Assembly (NCBI RefSeq): GCF_003966145.1
Contig: NZ_RXNR01000015.1
Location: 1 to 64,000 of the forward strand
Source: Lysinibacillus telephonicus
Lineage (GTDB): Bacteria > Bacillota > Bacilli > Bacillales_A > Planococcaceae
Length of the DNA: 64,000 bases
Reading direction: 5' to 3'
The notes under the pieces were generated by a model. It did not search any database. It was not told the origin of the DNA and worked only from the letters and a program-made list of their open reading frames with translations. Both the position numbers and the translations under genes were made by a program. Below, piece after piece: positions 36,164 to 43,811 of this stretch; within the stretch, counting starts at the first letter, position 1; every line of letters begins with the position of its first letter.

Positions 36164-36958
36164 TTATAAAACCCCATATGGATAAGGTTGTTTATAACCA
36201 ATAAGTGATGAAATGATAGCAGCAGCATTCCATAATTCTTGAACAAAATACTTTCTATCTTTCTCCGGTATAGATGTGATGATCCCCGCAATACTTAACG
36301 AATACAACACTTTACCTTCGTGATTAAATACCGGTACTGCTATAGATACTGTTCCTTCCTCAAGCTCCGATACACTGTAAGAATAGCCTTCTTTTCGACA
36401 GCATTCTAAAAGCCTGTACACTTCTTCTTTTGTTTTAGGTGTTCCACTTGCATAATTAGTAAGTGGTTCGGATAGAATTTGGTCAATTTCTTCTTTCGAT
36501 TGAAAAGCTAAAATAGTCCTCATACATGCTCCAGCATAGAGGGGAGCCCTTCTTCCGGTCCTTGTGTATAAACGTACTGGCCTCGTGCTTTCTACCTTTT
36601 CAACATAGATACCTTCATGTCCATCTTTAAAAGCAAGTTGAACTGCTTCATTAAATACTAATTGAAGGGATTTCATATGTGGTAATGCTATATTGCGAAC
36701 ATCTAAATTTGCAGACACGATATTGCCTAACTCTAAAAACTTCAATCCCAGTGAAAATCGGTAACCTTCTGAATTTTGCTCTGATTTATCAAAAGGCATT
36801 TTTTGTAAAAATCCATTTTCCACAAAGATTTTTAATAAACGATAAACTGTTGGCTTTGGAATTTTCGTATATTCAGAGATTTCATCCATTGTCCAAATAG
36901 GTTTTTCGTTTGTAAAAAGATCAAATAATTGAATTGCTTTTTCCAGTGTTTTACTCAT
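36164..36958 (-). CDS. IclR-family transcriptional regulator
   Basis: This 264-aa IclR-type regulator has an N-terminal winged helix (about 1-65, WTMDEISEYTKIPKPTVYRLL) and a C-terminal GAF-like effector domain (about 80-255) with GRRAPLYAGACMRTILAF and the SIAVPVFNHEGKVLYSLSIAG end motif. It is embedded between the ATPase genes and the binding-protein gene, so it should autoregulate the operon. Two palindromes upstream of the first gene are its likely sites. The effector could be 5-oxoproline, glutamate or a peptide; the sequence does not tell. Confidence 0.9.
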   Translation of the reverse strand: MSKTLEKAIQLFDLFTNEKPIWTMDEISEYTKIPKPTVYRLLKIFVENGFLQKMPFDKSEQNSEGYRFSLGLKFLELGNIVSANLDVRNIALPHMKSLQLVFNEAVQLAFKDGHEGIYVEKVESTRPVRLYTRTGRRAPLYAGACMRTILAFQSKEEIDQILSEPLTNYASGTPKTKEEVYRLLECCRKEGYSYSVSELEEGTVSIAVPVFNHEGKVLYSLSIAGIITSIPEKDRKYFVQELWNAAAIISSLIGYKQPYPYGVL

Positions 36959-36979
36959 GGAGCAACCCCTACTCTCTTA

Positions 36980-37969
36980 TCATTCTGCATAAAGGTGGCA
37001 TGATACTCTATGTTGATTGTTTATTGCTTTCAATACTGGAATATCAGTTTTACATTTATCGATACATTCGAAACAACGGGTATGGAACATACATCCACTA
37101 GGTGGGTTTGCAGGGCTTGGTACATCTCCCTGTAATACGATTCTCTCCTTTTTTTGCAAAGGATGGGACTTAGGAAGTGCAGAAAACAACGCCTTTGCAT
37201 ATGGATGCATAGGATTTTTAAACAACTCATCTTTATCTGCAATTTCTACCATTTTCCCTAAATACATAACACCGATTCGATCACAGAAATGATTTACAAC
37301 ATTTAAATCATGGGAAATGAAGATATACGTTAAATCCATTTCCTTTTGAAGAGACCTCATTAAATTCAATACTTGTGATTGAATCGAAACATCAAGAGCT
37401 GAAACAGGTTCGTCTGCAATTATTAATTTTGGTCGAGAAACAAGTGCTCGCGCAATTCCAATTCTTTGTCTCTGCCCTCCGGAAAATTCATGTGGAAGTC
37501 TATCTAGCTGTGCTTTTGACAATCCAACATGTTCAGCTACTTCATAAACTCTCTTCATTCTTTCAGTAGAATCTTTTATTCCAAAATTTATTAGTGGTTC
37601 TTCAATAATGTTATAAACTTTCATTCTAGGATTTAAAGAAGCGAAAGGATCTTGAAATACGATTTGCATATCCCTTCTTTTAGAACGCATTTCTTTAGTA
37701 TTTAATGCTGCGATATTTTCACCATCGAAAATTACATTTCCTGAAGTAGGTTCCAATAATCTAAGAATCGTTCTTCCCGTTGTACTTTTTCCACAGCCAG
37801 ATTCACCAACGATTCCAAATGTTTCTCCTTTTTTCACTTCAAATGAAACATCATCTACCGCTTTAATCGTTTGGACATTTTCCTTGCCAAAGCCCTTCTT
37901 TACGATAAAATGCTTTGAAAGATGCTCTACTTTTAACAAAGTTTCTCTTTCTTTTATGGACGTCACCAT
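36980..37969 (-). CDS. Oligopeptide ABC importer ATPase, OppF/DppF type
   Basis: This 329-aa ATPase has Walker A GESGCGKST, Q-loop IVFQDPFASLNP, signature FSGGQRQRIGIARA, Walker B LIIADEPVSALD and H-loop FISHDLNVV. The Cys-rich C-terminal tail includes SGCMFHTRCFECIDKC. I set the start at 37969, directly after AGGAGGTG; an upstream in-frame codon at 38023 would lie inside the preceding gene and has no ribosome site. It follows the OppD-type gene by 10 bp. Confidence 0.92.
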   Translation of the reverse strand: MVTSIKERETLLKVEHLSKHFIVKKGFGKENVQTIKAVDDVSFEVKKGETFGIVGESGCGKSTTGRTILRLLEPTSGNVIFDGENIAALNTKEMRSKRRDMQIVFQDPFASLNPRMKVYNIIEEPLINFGIKDSTERMKRVYEVAEHVGLSKAQLDRLPHEFSGGQRQRIGIARALVSRPKLIIADEPVSALDVSIQSQVLNLMRSLQKEMDLTYIFISHDLNVVNHFCDRIGVMYLGKMVEIADKDELFKNPMHPYAKALFSALPKSHPLQKKERIVLQGDVPSPANPPSGCMFHTRCFECIDKCKTDIPVLKAINNQHRVSCHLYAE

Positions 37970-37979
37970 CAAACACCTC

Positions 37980-38948
37980 CTAATTATCAGAATAGAGCCA
38001 GCATTGAACCATGGACTGATCATTATAATTTCTTAAAACAGGTTTTACATCACATTTTTCATGTCTTGCAGTACATCTTGGAGCGAATCTGCATCCCCCC
38101 GGCATATTTCCCGCTGTTGGAACTACCCCTTTGATAGAGGATAGATATTCCTTCCTCTCTTCAATTTTTGGCAGGGAAGCCAGTAGCCCTTTTGTATAAG
38201 GATGTTTGGGATTATCAAACAATTCTACAACTGTGGACTGTTCTACAATCTCACCTGCATACATAACAATTACACGGTCACACATTTCAGCTACAACACC
38301 TAAATCATGGGTTATTAAAATAATGGACATATCCATTTTTTGTTGTAGATCTTTCATTAATTCTAAAATTTGTGCTTGGATTGTAACGTCTAAAGCAGTT
38401 GTTGGTTCATCTGCTATTAAAATATCAGGATTACAAGATAGTGCCATCGCAATCATAACCCTTTGTCTCATCCCACCAGAAAGTTGATGGGGGTATTCAT
38501 TAAAAACTGCTTCGGCTCTTGGTATACCAAGTGTTTTTAACATATGTATTGCATGTTGTTTTGCTTCTTCTTTCGGCATTTTGTTATGGCTTTGTATCAT
38601 TTCAACAATTTGATTCCCAATTGTAAAAACAGGATTTAATGAACTCATTGGTTCTTGAAAAATCATCGCAACTTTTTGTCCTCGAACAGAGCGCCAAACT
38701 CTATGGCTTACTCCCTTCATACTTTGCTCAGTTATTTTTATATCCCCATCCTGCCACTCAATCCCAGGAGGCAACAGTCCCATTAATGCCAGTGATGTTA
38801 AGCTTTTGCCACAGCCTGATTCACCAACAATTCCTAATGTCTCGCCTTTATTTAAGTTAAATGATACGCCGTTAACAATTGGAATTTTATGCTTGCCATT
38901 GCTAATTCCAAGTTTTAATTCCTTAACTTGCAGTACACTTTCTGTCAT
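37980..38948 (-). CDS. Oligopeptide ABC importer ATPase, OppD/DppD type
   Basis: This 322-aa ATPase has Walker A GESGCGKSL, Q-loop MIFQEPMSSLNP, signature LSGGMRQRVMIAMAL, Walker B ILIADEPTTALD and H-loop ITHDLGVVAEM. The C-terminal CRFAPRCTARHEKCD is the usual Cys tail. It is the first gene of the long operon. I choose the ATG at 38948, eight bases after AAGGGG, over a GTG at 38957 that abuts that site. Confidence 0.92.
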   Translation of the reverse strand: MTESVLQVKELKLGISNGKHKIPIVNGVSFNLNKGETLGIVGESGCGKSLTSLALMGLLPPGIEWQDGDIKITEQSMKGVSHRVWRSVRGQKVAMIFQEPMSSLNPVFTIGNQIVEMIQSHNKMPKEEAKQHAIHMLKTLGIPRAEAVFNEYPHQLSGGMRQRVMIAMALSCNPDILIADEPTTALDVTIQAQILELMKDLQQKMDMSIILITHDLGVVAEMCDRVIVMYAGEIVEQSTVVELFDNPKHPYTKGLLASLPKIEERKEYLSSIKGVVPTAGNMPGGCRFAPRCTARHEKCDVKPVLRNYNDQSMVQCWLYSDN

Positions 38949-39013
38949 AGGATTCACCCCTTAAATAAGAAGATTACATATTGCAATCTTTTTTTAGATC
39001 TTTAAATTAAATA

Positions 39014-39019
39014 ATTATA
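39014..39019 (-). promoter_or_regulatory. -10 box of the pyroglutamyl-peptide operon
   Basis: TATAAT on the minus strand lies about 65 bp upstream of the first ATPase start. The -35 position 17 bp away reads AATCGA, far from consensus, and lies inside the first palindrome. This arrangement suits either repression or activator dependence. Confidence 0.5.
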
Positions 39020-39035
39020 TGCTAATAAACTGGGC

Positions 39036-39075
39036 ATCGATTTCAAAATATGAAATCGATAATTCAAAATTTGAA
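39036..39075. promoter_or_regulatory. Tandem palindromic operators, probable IclR-family sites
   Basis: Site 1 (39036-39060) is ATCGATTTCA-AAATA-TGAAATCGAT, with perfect 10-bp arms. Site 2 (39063-39075) is TTCAAA-A-TTTGAA. The two share TTCAAAAT.TGAAATCGA as a direct repeat and their centres are 21 bp apart, two helical turns. They overlap the -35 region of the operon that contains an iclR gene. Assignment to that regulator is inference from position and site form. Confidence 0.65.
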
Positions 39076-39340
39076 ATCGAGTTTTTATATTTTTTATTTT
39101 ATTCATAATCGTCAAAAGATTTCAATCAGTTTTTTTATGCACCCTCTCGCATTGTTATTGTAGTATAGTGAAAATTATAATAATTTGATTAACCCAACTA
39201 TTTCAATAGAAAACAGTGCTTTTAATGTGTAAATATAAATTATAGGTTACATTCAAACGTTAATAAGAGATTATCTATTGTGAAGAATTTGTAAAGATAG
39301 AGTACCTTCATTTACAATTTTCATATAAGAAATAAAAAAA

Positions 39341-39370
39341 TCCCCAAAGGTAATAGCGTACCTTCAGAGA
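39341..39370 (-). terminator. Orphan minus-strand terminator
   Basis: Positions 39341-39352 pair with 39359-39370 (12 bp; nine Watson-Crick and three G-U pairs when read as minus-strand RNA), followed by T7. Ku already has its own terminator 190 bp before this. It may be a second ku stop or the end of a small RNA. Confidence 0.6.
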
Positions 39371-39558
39371 CAATTTCTAGCTTATTCACTTAAATAATTA
39401 ACATATATATGTCTAGATCAAATAATTATTTAGTATGTATTTTTTATACTTTTATTAGGAAATATTTCTAAAAAGTATATTTTACAATATTTTTATATTT
39501 TATTAAAAATAGCACTTTTGGACTACGTTATTTCCTCTAATAAATTTAAAATTATAAT

Positions 39559-39598
39559 GTGTAGAAAGAAGCAAAAATATATTTGCTTCTCTCTACAC
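39559..39598 (-). terminator. Terminator of ku
   Basis: A 17-bp stem (39559-39575 with 39582-39598, one G-U pair in minus-strand RNA) lies 10 bp past the ku stop. The tract after it is AT-rich rather than pure T. Confidence 0.7.
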
Positions 39599-39607
39599 CT
39601 TTTATCT

Positions 39608-40438
39608 TTATGCTTCCTTCTTTTCTTTTGTCTTTCTTTTTCGAACAGTAGGTTTCTTTTTTGATGTTCTATCGAGAGAAGCCTGTAATGCAGCCATCAA
39701 ATCTGTCATATCAGATGGCACTACCGCTTCTTTTTCAGTAGCTGTAACTGTAACCTCTCCTGATCTCTTCTGCTCTATTAATTCAAGCAATGCAGTGCGA
39801 TAATCATCTTGATACTTTTCTGGTTCAAATTTTGCGGTCAGCTGATCAATTAACATTAATGCAGTATCAAGTTCTTTTTGAACAACTTTATCCTCGCTTG
39901 GAATATTCGGTACTTCTTCAACATTACGAACTTCATCAGGAAAATGGATTGTTTCCATTAACAGAGTTTGTCCATAAACTCTAACAATTGCCAGCTGCTC
40001 CTTTGAACGAATTGTTATTTTTGCGACACCTATTTTACCTGAATCGCTTAATGCCTTTCTTAACAATGCGTACGCTTTCCCTCCACCACTATCAGGCGCC
40101 AAAAAATAACTACGTTCAAAATAGATCGGATCTATTTCTTCCAATTTTACAAATTCAATAATTTCTACAGCTTTCTCTTCATTTTCTTTCCTTAGCTTTT
40201 CTAACTCTTCATCATCAAGTACTACGAATTTGTTTTTTGAGTACTCATATGCTTTTACTATATCTTCATTTTTAATTTCTTTATCGCAAACAGGACAAAC
40301 CTTTTGATAACTGATTGGACTATTGCATTCTTTATGCAGTTGGCGCAGCTTTATATCTTTATTTTCTGTTGCTGTGTGGAGCTTTACTGGGATATTCACG
40401 AGTCCAAAGCTAATACTGCCTTTCCACACTGTATGCAT
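39608..40438 (-). CDS. ku: Non-homologous end-joining protein Ku
   Basis: This 276-aa bacterial Ku has the near-invariant start MHTVWKGSISFGLVNIPVKL, the CPVCDKEIKNEDIVK region, the core beta-barrel (YFLAPDSGGGKAYALLR) and a Lys-rich C-terminal tail (KKKPTVRKRKTKEKK) that would bind DNA or LigD. It forms a homodimer ring on DNA ends and recruits LigD, which is encoded divergently. I moved the start to the ATG at 40438, which gives the family N-terminus and good spacing to GAAGGTG; the GTG at 40447 overlaps that site. Confidence 0.96.
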   Translation of the reverse strand: MHTVWKGSISFGLVNIPVKLHTATENKDIKLRQLHKECNSPISYQKVCPVCDKEIKNEDIVKAYEYSKNKFVVLDDEELEKLRKENEEKAVEIIEFVKLEEIDPIYFERSYFLAPDSGGGKAYALLRKALSDSGKIGVAKITIRSKEQLAIVRVYGQTLLMETIHFPDEVRNVEEVPNIPSEDKVVQKELDTALMLIDQLTAKFEPEKYQDDYRTALLELIEQKRSGEVTVTATEKEAVVPSDMTDLMAALQASLDRTSKKKPTVRKRKTKEKKEA

Positions 40439-40447
40439 AAACTTCAC

Positions 40448-40541
40448 CTTCTTTTTTCTTATTATGCACGCATATACCTCTTTTCTATGTATAACAGAAG
40501 CAAATCAGTCAAAAAACTAAGAGAAAAAAGAGGATTTTAAT
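40448..40541. promoter_or_regulatory. Divergent ku-ligD promoter region
   Basis: The region is 94 bp. On the minus strand CATAATA (40460-40466) resembles the -10 of forespore sigma-G promoters, with ACATA about 19 bp upstream as a partial -35. On the plus strand TATAAC near 40490 could serve ligD. In B. subtilis the orthologous genes are forespore-expressed; here the assignment is tentative. Confidence 0.35.
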
Positions 40542-42383
40542 ATGAAACCAATGCTTTTAACTTCTGCTGATTCATTACCTAACGGAAATGATTGGATTTA
40601 TGAAGTGAAATATGATGGCTATAGATGCATCCTGCATTTAGAAGAAAATGGGCCAATCTTCATTAGTCGCAACGGCAAAGAGCTTACACACCTTTTTCCC
40701 GAAATTGTTCAATTTTGTAATGAACAATATGAACGAATCGCTCCTCTGTTGCCAATTACACTCGACGGAGAGATTGTTTACCTAGTGAATAATTTCAAAA
40801 GTAACTTTTCGATTGTTCAATCTCGAGGGAAAATGAGAGCAAAAAAAACAATAACCGAGGCAAGCAAAACATTCCCTTGCAGTCTAATTGTGTTTGATGT
40901 CCTCCGTTATAAAGGAAAGGATTTAACTCAATCCCAACTAACAGAAAGAAAAAAGGTTTTAACTGACATCTTTCAATTATTACAATTTTCGCTTCAACCA
41001 AATTTTCAAGTTAAGGGAGAAATCCAGTCGATAGAAATATTTGAAAATGAAAACTTGGTTTGGAATGAAGTAAAAAAATATAATGGCGAAGGTGTAATTG
41101 CTAAGAAAAAAACAAGTTTATGGGAAATTGGAAAACGCTCAAACCAATGGCTGAAAGTGAAAAATTGGCTTATTGTTACAGTTGTACTAACAAAGTATGA
41201 TCAAGAGAATGGCTATTTTAATGGAGCGGTTTTTGGGGGAGAAACCTTAGAAGAAGTAACAATTTTTCGCCACGGACTATCTGATGAAGAGTTAAAAACT
41301 TTAGCAAAGTTTTTTCAATCTAACGGCAAACAAACCTCCTCAATGACTTGGGAGATTCCACCTTCCATTTGTGTTGATGTTGCTTGTATTAGCCTTACAG
41401 GTGATAAGTTGCGAGAACCGCGCTTTGCAGGGTTTCGGTTTGATGTTAACCCTACTGAGGTAACTTGGAAAACGATGCTGCGGCAATTAAATCCAATCCC
41501 AGAAAAAGTAGAGATTACTCATCCTGATAAACCAGTTTGGCCTGTCCTTAACTTAGTAAAGGATGATTATATTTATTATCTTCAGCAAGTTTCTCCATTT
41601 TTTCTACCATTTTTAAACAATCGACTACTAACAGCCATTCGATTTCCACATGGTGTTCCTGGAGAAAGCTTTTATCAAAAAAACGCGCCTGACTATATAC
41701 CAGACTTTATTGAAACAAAAAGGGAAGAGGATATTGATTATATTGTATGTAATGATATTGATTCTTTATTATGGTTGGGAAATCAACTGGCATTAGAATT
41801 TCATATACCTTTTCAAACGATTGACACGAAATATCCAACTGAAATTGTTTTTGATTTAGACCCGCCATCAGTTGAAGAATTTTCGCTTGCAATCGAGGCG
41901 GCCTTAAGAATGAAATCAATATTTGATAATTTTAAGCTGCTGTCATTTATTAAAACGTCTGGTGGAAAAGGATTGCAAGTATATATTCCCTTGCCGAAGG
42001 ATACATTTTCTTACGATGAAACTCGGGTTTTCACAGAGTTTGTTTGTAATTTTTTATGCGAGCAGGAACCCCGTTGGTTTACGACTGAGCGTTTGAAAAA
42101 GAACCGTGGTAATAAATTGTATTTAGATTATGTACAACATGCTGAAGGGAAAACAATTATTGCCCCATATTCCCCAAGAGGAAATGAAAGAGGACTAATT
42201 GCAACACCTATACAATGGCATGAAGTAAATGAAAAATTGAACCCAAGCTTATTTCCAATCCCTGCTATACTAGATCGAATTAATTCAATTGGCGATCCTT
42301 TTAAAGATTTCTTTAAAATTGGCAAAGTGCAAAACTTCAAACCAGTACTAACCTCTCTTCAAGAGCTTATAAAAAAGAAATAA
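40542..42383 (+). CDS. ligD: Multifunctional DNA ligase/polymerase LigD
   Basis: This 613-aa protein has the Bacillus domain order. The N-terminal ATP-dependent ligase (about 1-310) has adenylated Lys23 in YEVKYDGYR, then LDGEIVY and EGVIAKKK. The C-terminal archaeo-eukaryotic primase-type polymerase (about 330-600) has the metal motif VFDLDPP and TSGGKGLQVYIPL. The 3'-phosphoesterase domain found in mycobacterial LigD is absent, as in B. subtilis LigD (611 aa). It fills and seals double-strand breaks with Ku. Ribosome site AGAGGA. Confidence 0.96.
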   Translation: MKPMLLTSADSLPNGNDWIYEVKYDGYRCILHLEENGPIFISRNGKELTHLFPEIVQFCNEQYERIAPLLPITLDGEIVYLVNNFKSNFSIVQSRGKMRAKKTITEASKTFPCSLIVFDVLRYKGKDLTQSQLTERKKVLTDIFQLLQFSLQPNFQVKGEIQSIEIFENENLVWNEVKKYNGEGVIAKKKTSLWEIGKRSNQWLKVKNWLIVTVVLTKYDQENGYFNGAVFGGETLEEVTIFRHGLSDEELKTLAKFFQSNGKQTSSMTWEIPPSICVDVACISLTGDKLREPRFAGFRFDVNPTEVTWKTMLRQLNPIPEKVEITHPDKPVWPVLNLVKDDYIYYLQQVSPFFLPFLNNRLLTAIRFPHGVPGESFYQKNAPDYIPDFIETKREEDIDYIVCNDIDSLLWLGNQLALEFHIPFQTIDTKYPTEIVFDLDPPSVEEFSLAIEAALRMKSIFDNFKLLSFIKTSGGKGLQVYIPLPKDTFSYDETRVFTEFVCNFLCEQEPRWFTTERLKKNRGNKLYLDYVQHAEGKTIIAPYSPRGNERGLIATPIQWHEVNEKLNPSLFPIPAILDRINSIGDPFKDFFKIGKVQNFKPVLTSLQELIKKK

Positions 42384-42405
42384 CCTCCATCGGCCTGTGG
42401 AGGTT
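42382..42405 (+). terminator. Terminator of ligD
   Basis: AACCTCCA (42382-42389) pairs with TGGAGGTT (42398-42405), followed by TTTAC after the two T of the arm. The stem begins inside the stop codon. Confidence 0.8.
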
Positions 42406-42420
42406 TTTACTATTATCTTT

Positions 42421-43215
42421 TTAAGATAACAAGTGTGCTTTTTTAGCCCAATAACTATTTCCTTTAAAAAATTGATAACATAATATTACAACTATAACTA
42501 AATCAATTTCATCTCCCGCATAATACATCATCATCCCACCCAGTTCTGCATCAGTACTTTCGACACCGGCTGGGGGATTTGCATAAATCCATTTTGATAA
42601 TATACTATGGCCTGCCATTGCAATTACTAAAATACAAGCACGCAAATAAAAACTTGTCGGATGTGGTGTCGGGTCAATATAAATCATGGAAATAGTAAAT
42701 ACATATCCAGCTAAAAATATATGCAAGTGGACCAGCGTGTAAATAATTATTGAAGAATGCATCATCGAAAATAAGTCAGTAGTATACAACACCCATAGCC
42801 CGCCTATATTTAAAATCGTGGCAGTTATCGGATGACAAATAAATTGCACATAAGCGCTTTTTAACAATTTGCTAAGCCGTCTTGCATGCTTTATAGATAA
42901 GCTTCTTAATACAAGCGTCATCGGTGCTGATAGACTAATTAACAGCGGCCCCAGCATTCCAAGGAGCAAGTGCATTATCATATGTGCTTGAAAACTTGTA
43001 TGGGCACGTTCTGCAATTGGCCCTATTAATGCAGAAGCAATACAAAGAATCCCAACAATAAAAAAAACAATTCGATAAACAGGCCATCTTTGATATTTTT
43101 TATTCGCCATGTAAACAGCCATTATAAATATAAAAATAATAAACATAAATGGTATGCTTAAAATAATAGTATCAAATACATTATTCTCAGAAATTGGTTG
43201 GTGATGTGTATGCAT
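42421..43215 (-). CDS. CtaG/caa3-type cytochrome c oxidase assembly membrane protein
   Basis: This 264-aa membrane protein of the caa3_CtaG family has about seven hydrophobic segments and the conserved His-rich helices SFQAHMIMHLLLGMLGPLL and YTLVHLHIFLAG, plus a GGMMMYYAGDEIDL C-terminal segment. Homologues help assemble the copper centre of caa3 oxidase, although this copy lies away from any cox genes. It follows the DUF2243 gene by 10 bp and forms a two-gene unit with it. Function is inferred from the family. Confidence 0.85.
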   Translation of the reverse strand: MHTHHQPISENNVFDTIILSIPFMFIIFIFIMAVYMANKKYQRWPVYRIVFFIVGILCIASALIGPIAERAHTSFQAHMIMHLLLGMLGPLLISLSAPMTLVLRSLSIKHARRLSKLLKSAYVQFICHPITATILNIGGLWVLYTTDLFSMMHSSIIIYTLVHLHIFLAGYVFTISMIYIDPTPHPTSFYLRACILVIAMAGHSILSKWIYANPPAGVESTDAELGGMMMYYAGDEIDLVIVVILCYQFFKGNSYWAKKAHLLS

Positions 43216-43225
43216 TAAACCTCGC

Positions 43226-43684
43226 CTACTTTTTGATTAGATTTATTTGTTTTTTAATTAATACAAATCCAATTACAATAAGAATTGCTGCTAATACATT
43301 CCAAGCAATATCATAATAAATAATCTCAACATTATAGCGAATTTGGTGAATCCTCATTAACTTATGTTGAATGATTCCATCGTACAATTGAAATGAACCA
43401 GCACCTAATAATTCTGCACCCATCCACAGTTTAAAATTAAACACCCTTCTCTTTTTTAAATCCGCAACCATAAATAGTGATGCAACTGTTGCAAACCAGC
43501 TAAAAGCATGAAACAAGCCATCTGATATCAGACCTATACTAGTTGTAGATAAATCATAAAAATGGTGCCAATGCAAAAGTTGATGAAAAACAGCTTCATC
43601 TATAAAAGCAACAGCCCCTAAACCAAAAAATATTCCCGACCAAATATTAAACGATATATCAGTATGACTTTTCCGTTTTTGCAT
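43226..43684 (-). CDS. DUF2243 membrane protein
   Basis: This 152-aa protein has four hydrophobic segments and conserved His residues: FIDEAVFHQLLHWHHFYD near the first segment, DGLFHAFSW and DGIIQHKLMRIHQIR later. This matches DUF2243. The conserved histidines suggest metal or haem handling, and the gene is paired with the CtaG-like gene. The function of the family is not established. I set the start at the ATG at 43684 rather than the GTG at 43696, which overlaps the AAGGG ribosome site. Confidence 0.85.
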   Translation of the reverse strand: MQKRKSHTDISFNIWSGIFFGLGAVAFIDEAVFHQLLHWHHFYDLSTTSIGLISDGLFHAFSWFATVASLFMVADLKKRRVFNFKLWMGAELLGAGSFQLYDGIIQHKLMRIHQIRYNVEIIYYDIAWNVLAAILIVIGFVLIKKQINLIKK

Positions 43685-43776
43685 AACATCGCTCACCCTT
43701 AATCAAATACTCTAACAAACAAATTTTATCCAAATTACTTAAAATCTATAAGTTGGGCTACGTTTTCCAAAGAAAA

Positions 43777-43800
43777 AATCTCCACAAGTTTGTGGAGATT
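43777..43800 (-). terminator. Terminator of czcD
   Basis: AATCTCCACA (43777-43786) pairs with 43791-43800, followed on the minus strand by T6, 12 bp past the stop. Confidence 0.88.
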
Positions 43801-43811
43801 AATGTTTATGT

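Larger units (their letters stand above)
38949..39607. other. Long AT-rich regulatory gap between the peptide operon and ku
   Basis: No protein gene is seen in about 650 bp. From left to right it holds the operon promoter region (-10 at 39014-39019 on the minus strand), two operator palindromes (39036-39075), about 260 bp of featureless AT-rich DNA, an orphan minus-strand terminator (39341-39370), a 12-bp palindrome ACATATATATGT near 39411, and the ku terminator (39559-39598). Confidence 0.6.

Noticed and set aside
36163-36168. Internal promoter for the second binding-protein gene
   Set aside because: A TATAAT on the minus strand and an AAATAT-G-ATATTT palindrome (36142-36154) lie in the short gap after iclR, but no -35 is present and AT-rich DNA makes chance matches likely.
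39036-39080. CRISPR-like repeats
   Set aside because: There are only two partial copies without spacer structure or cas genes; they are better read as operators.
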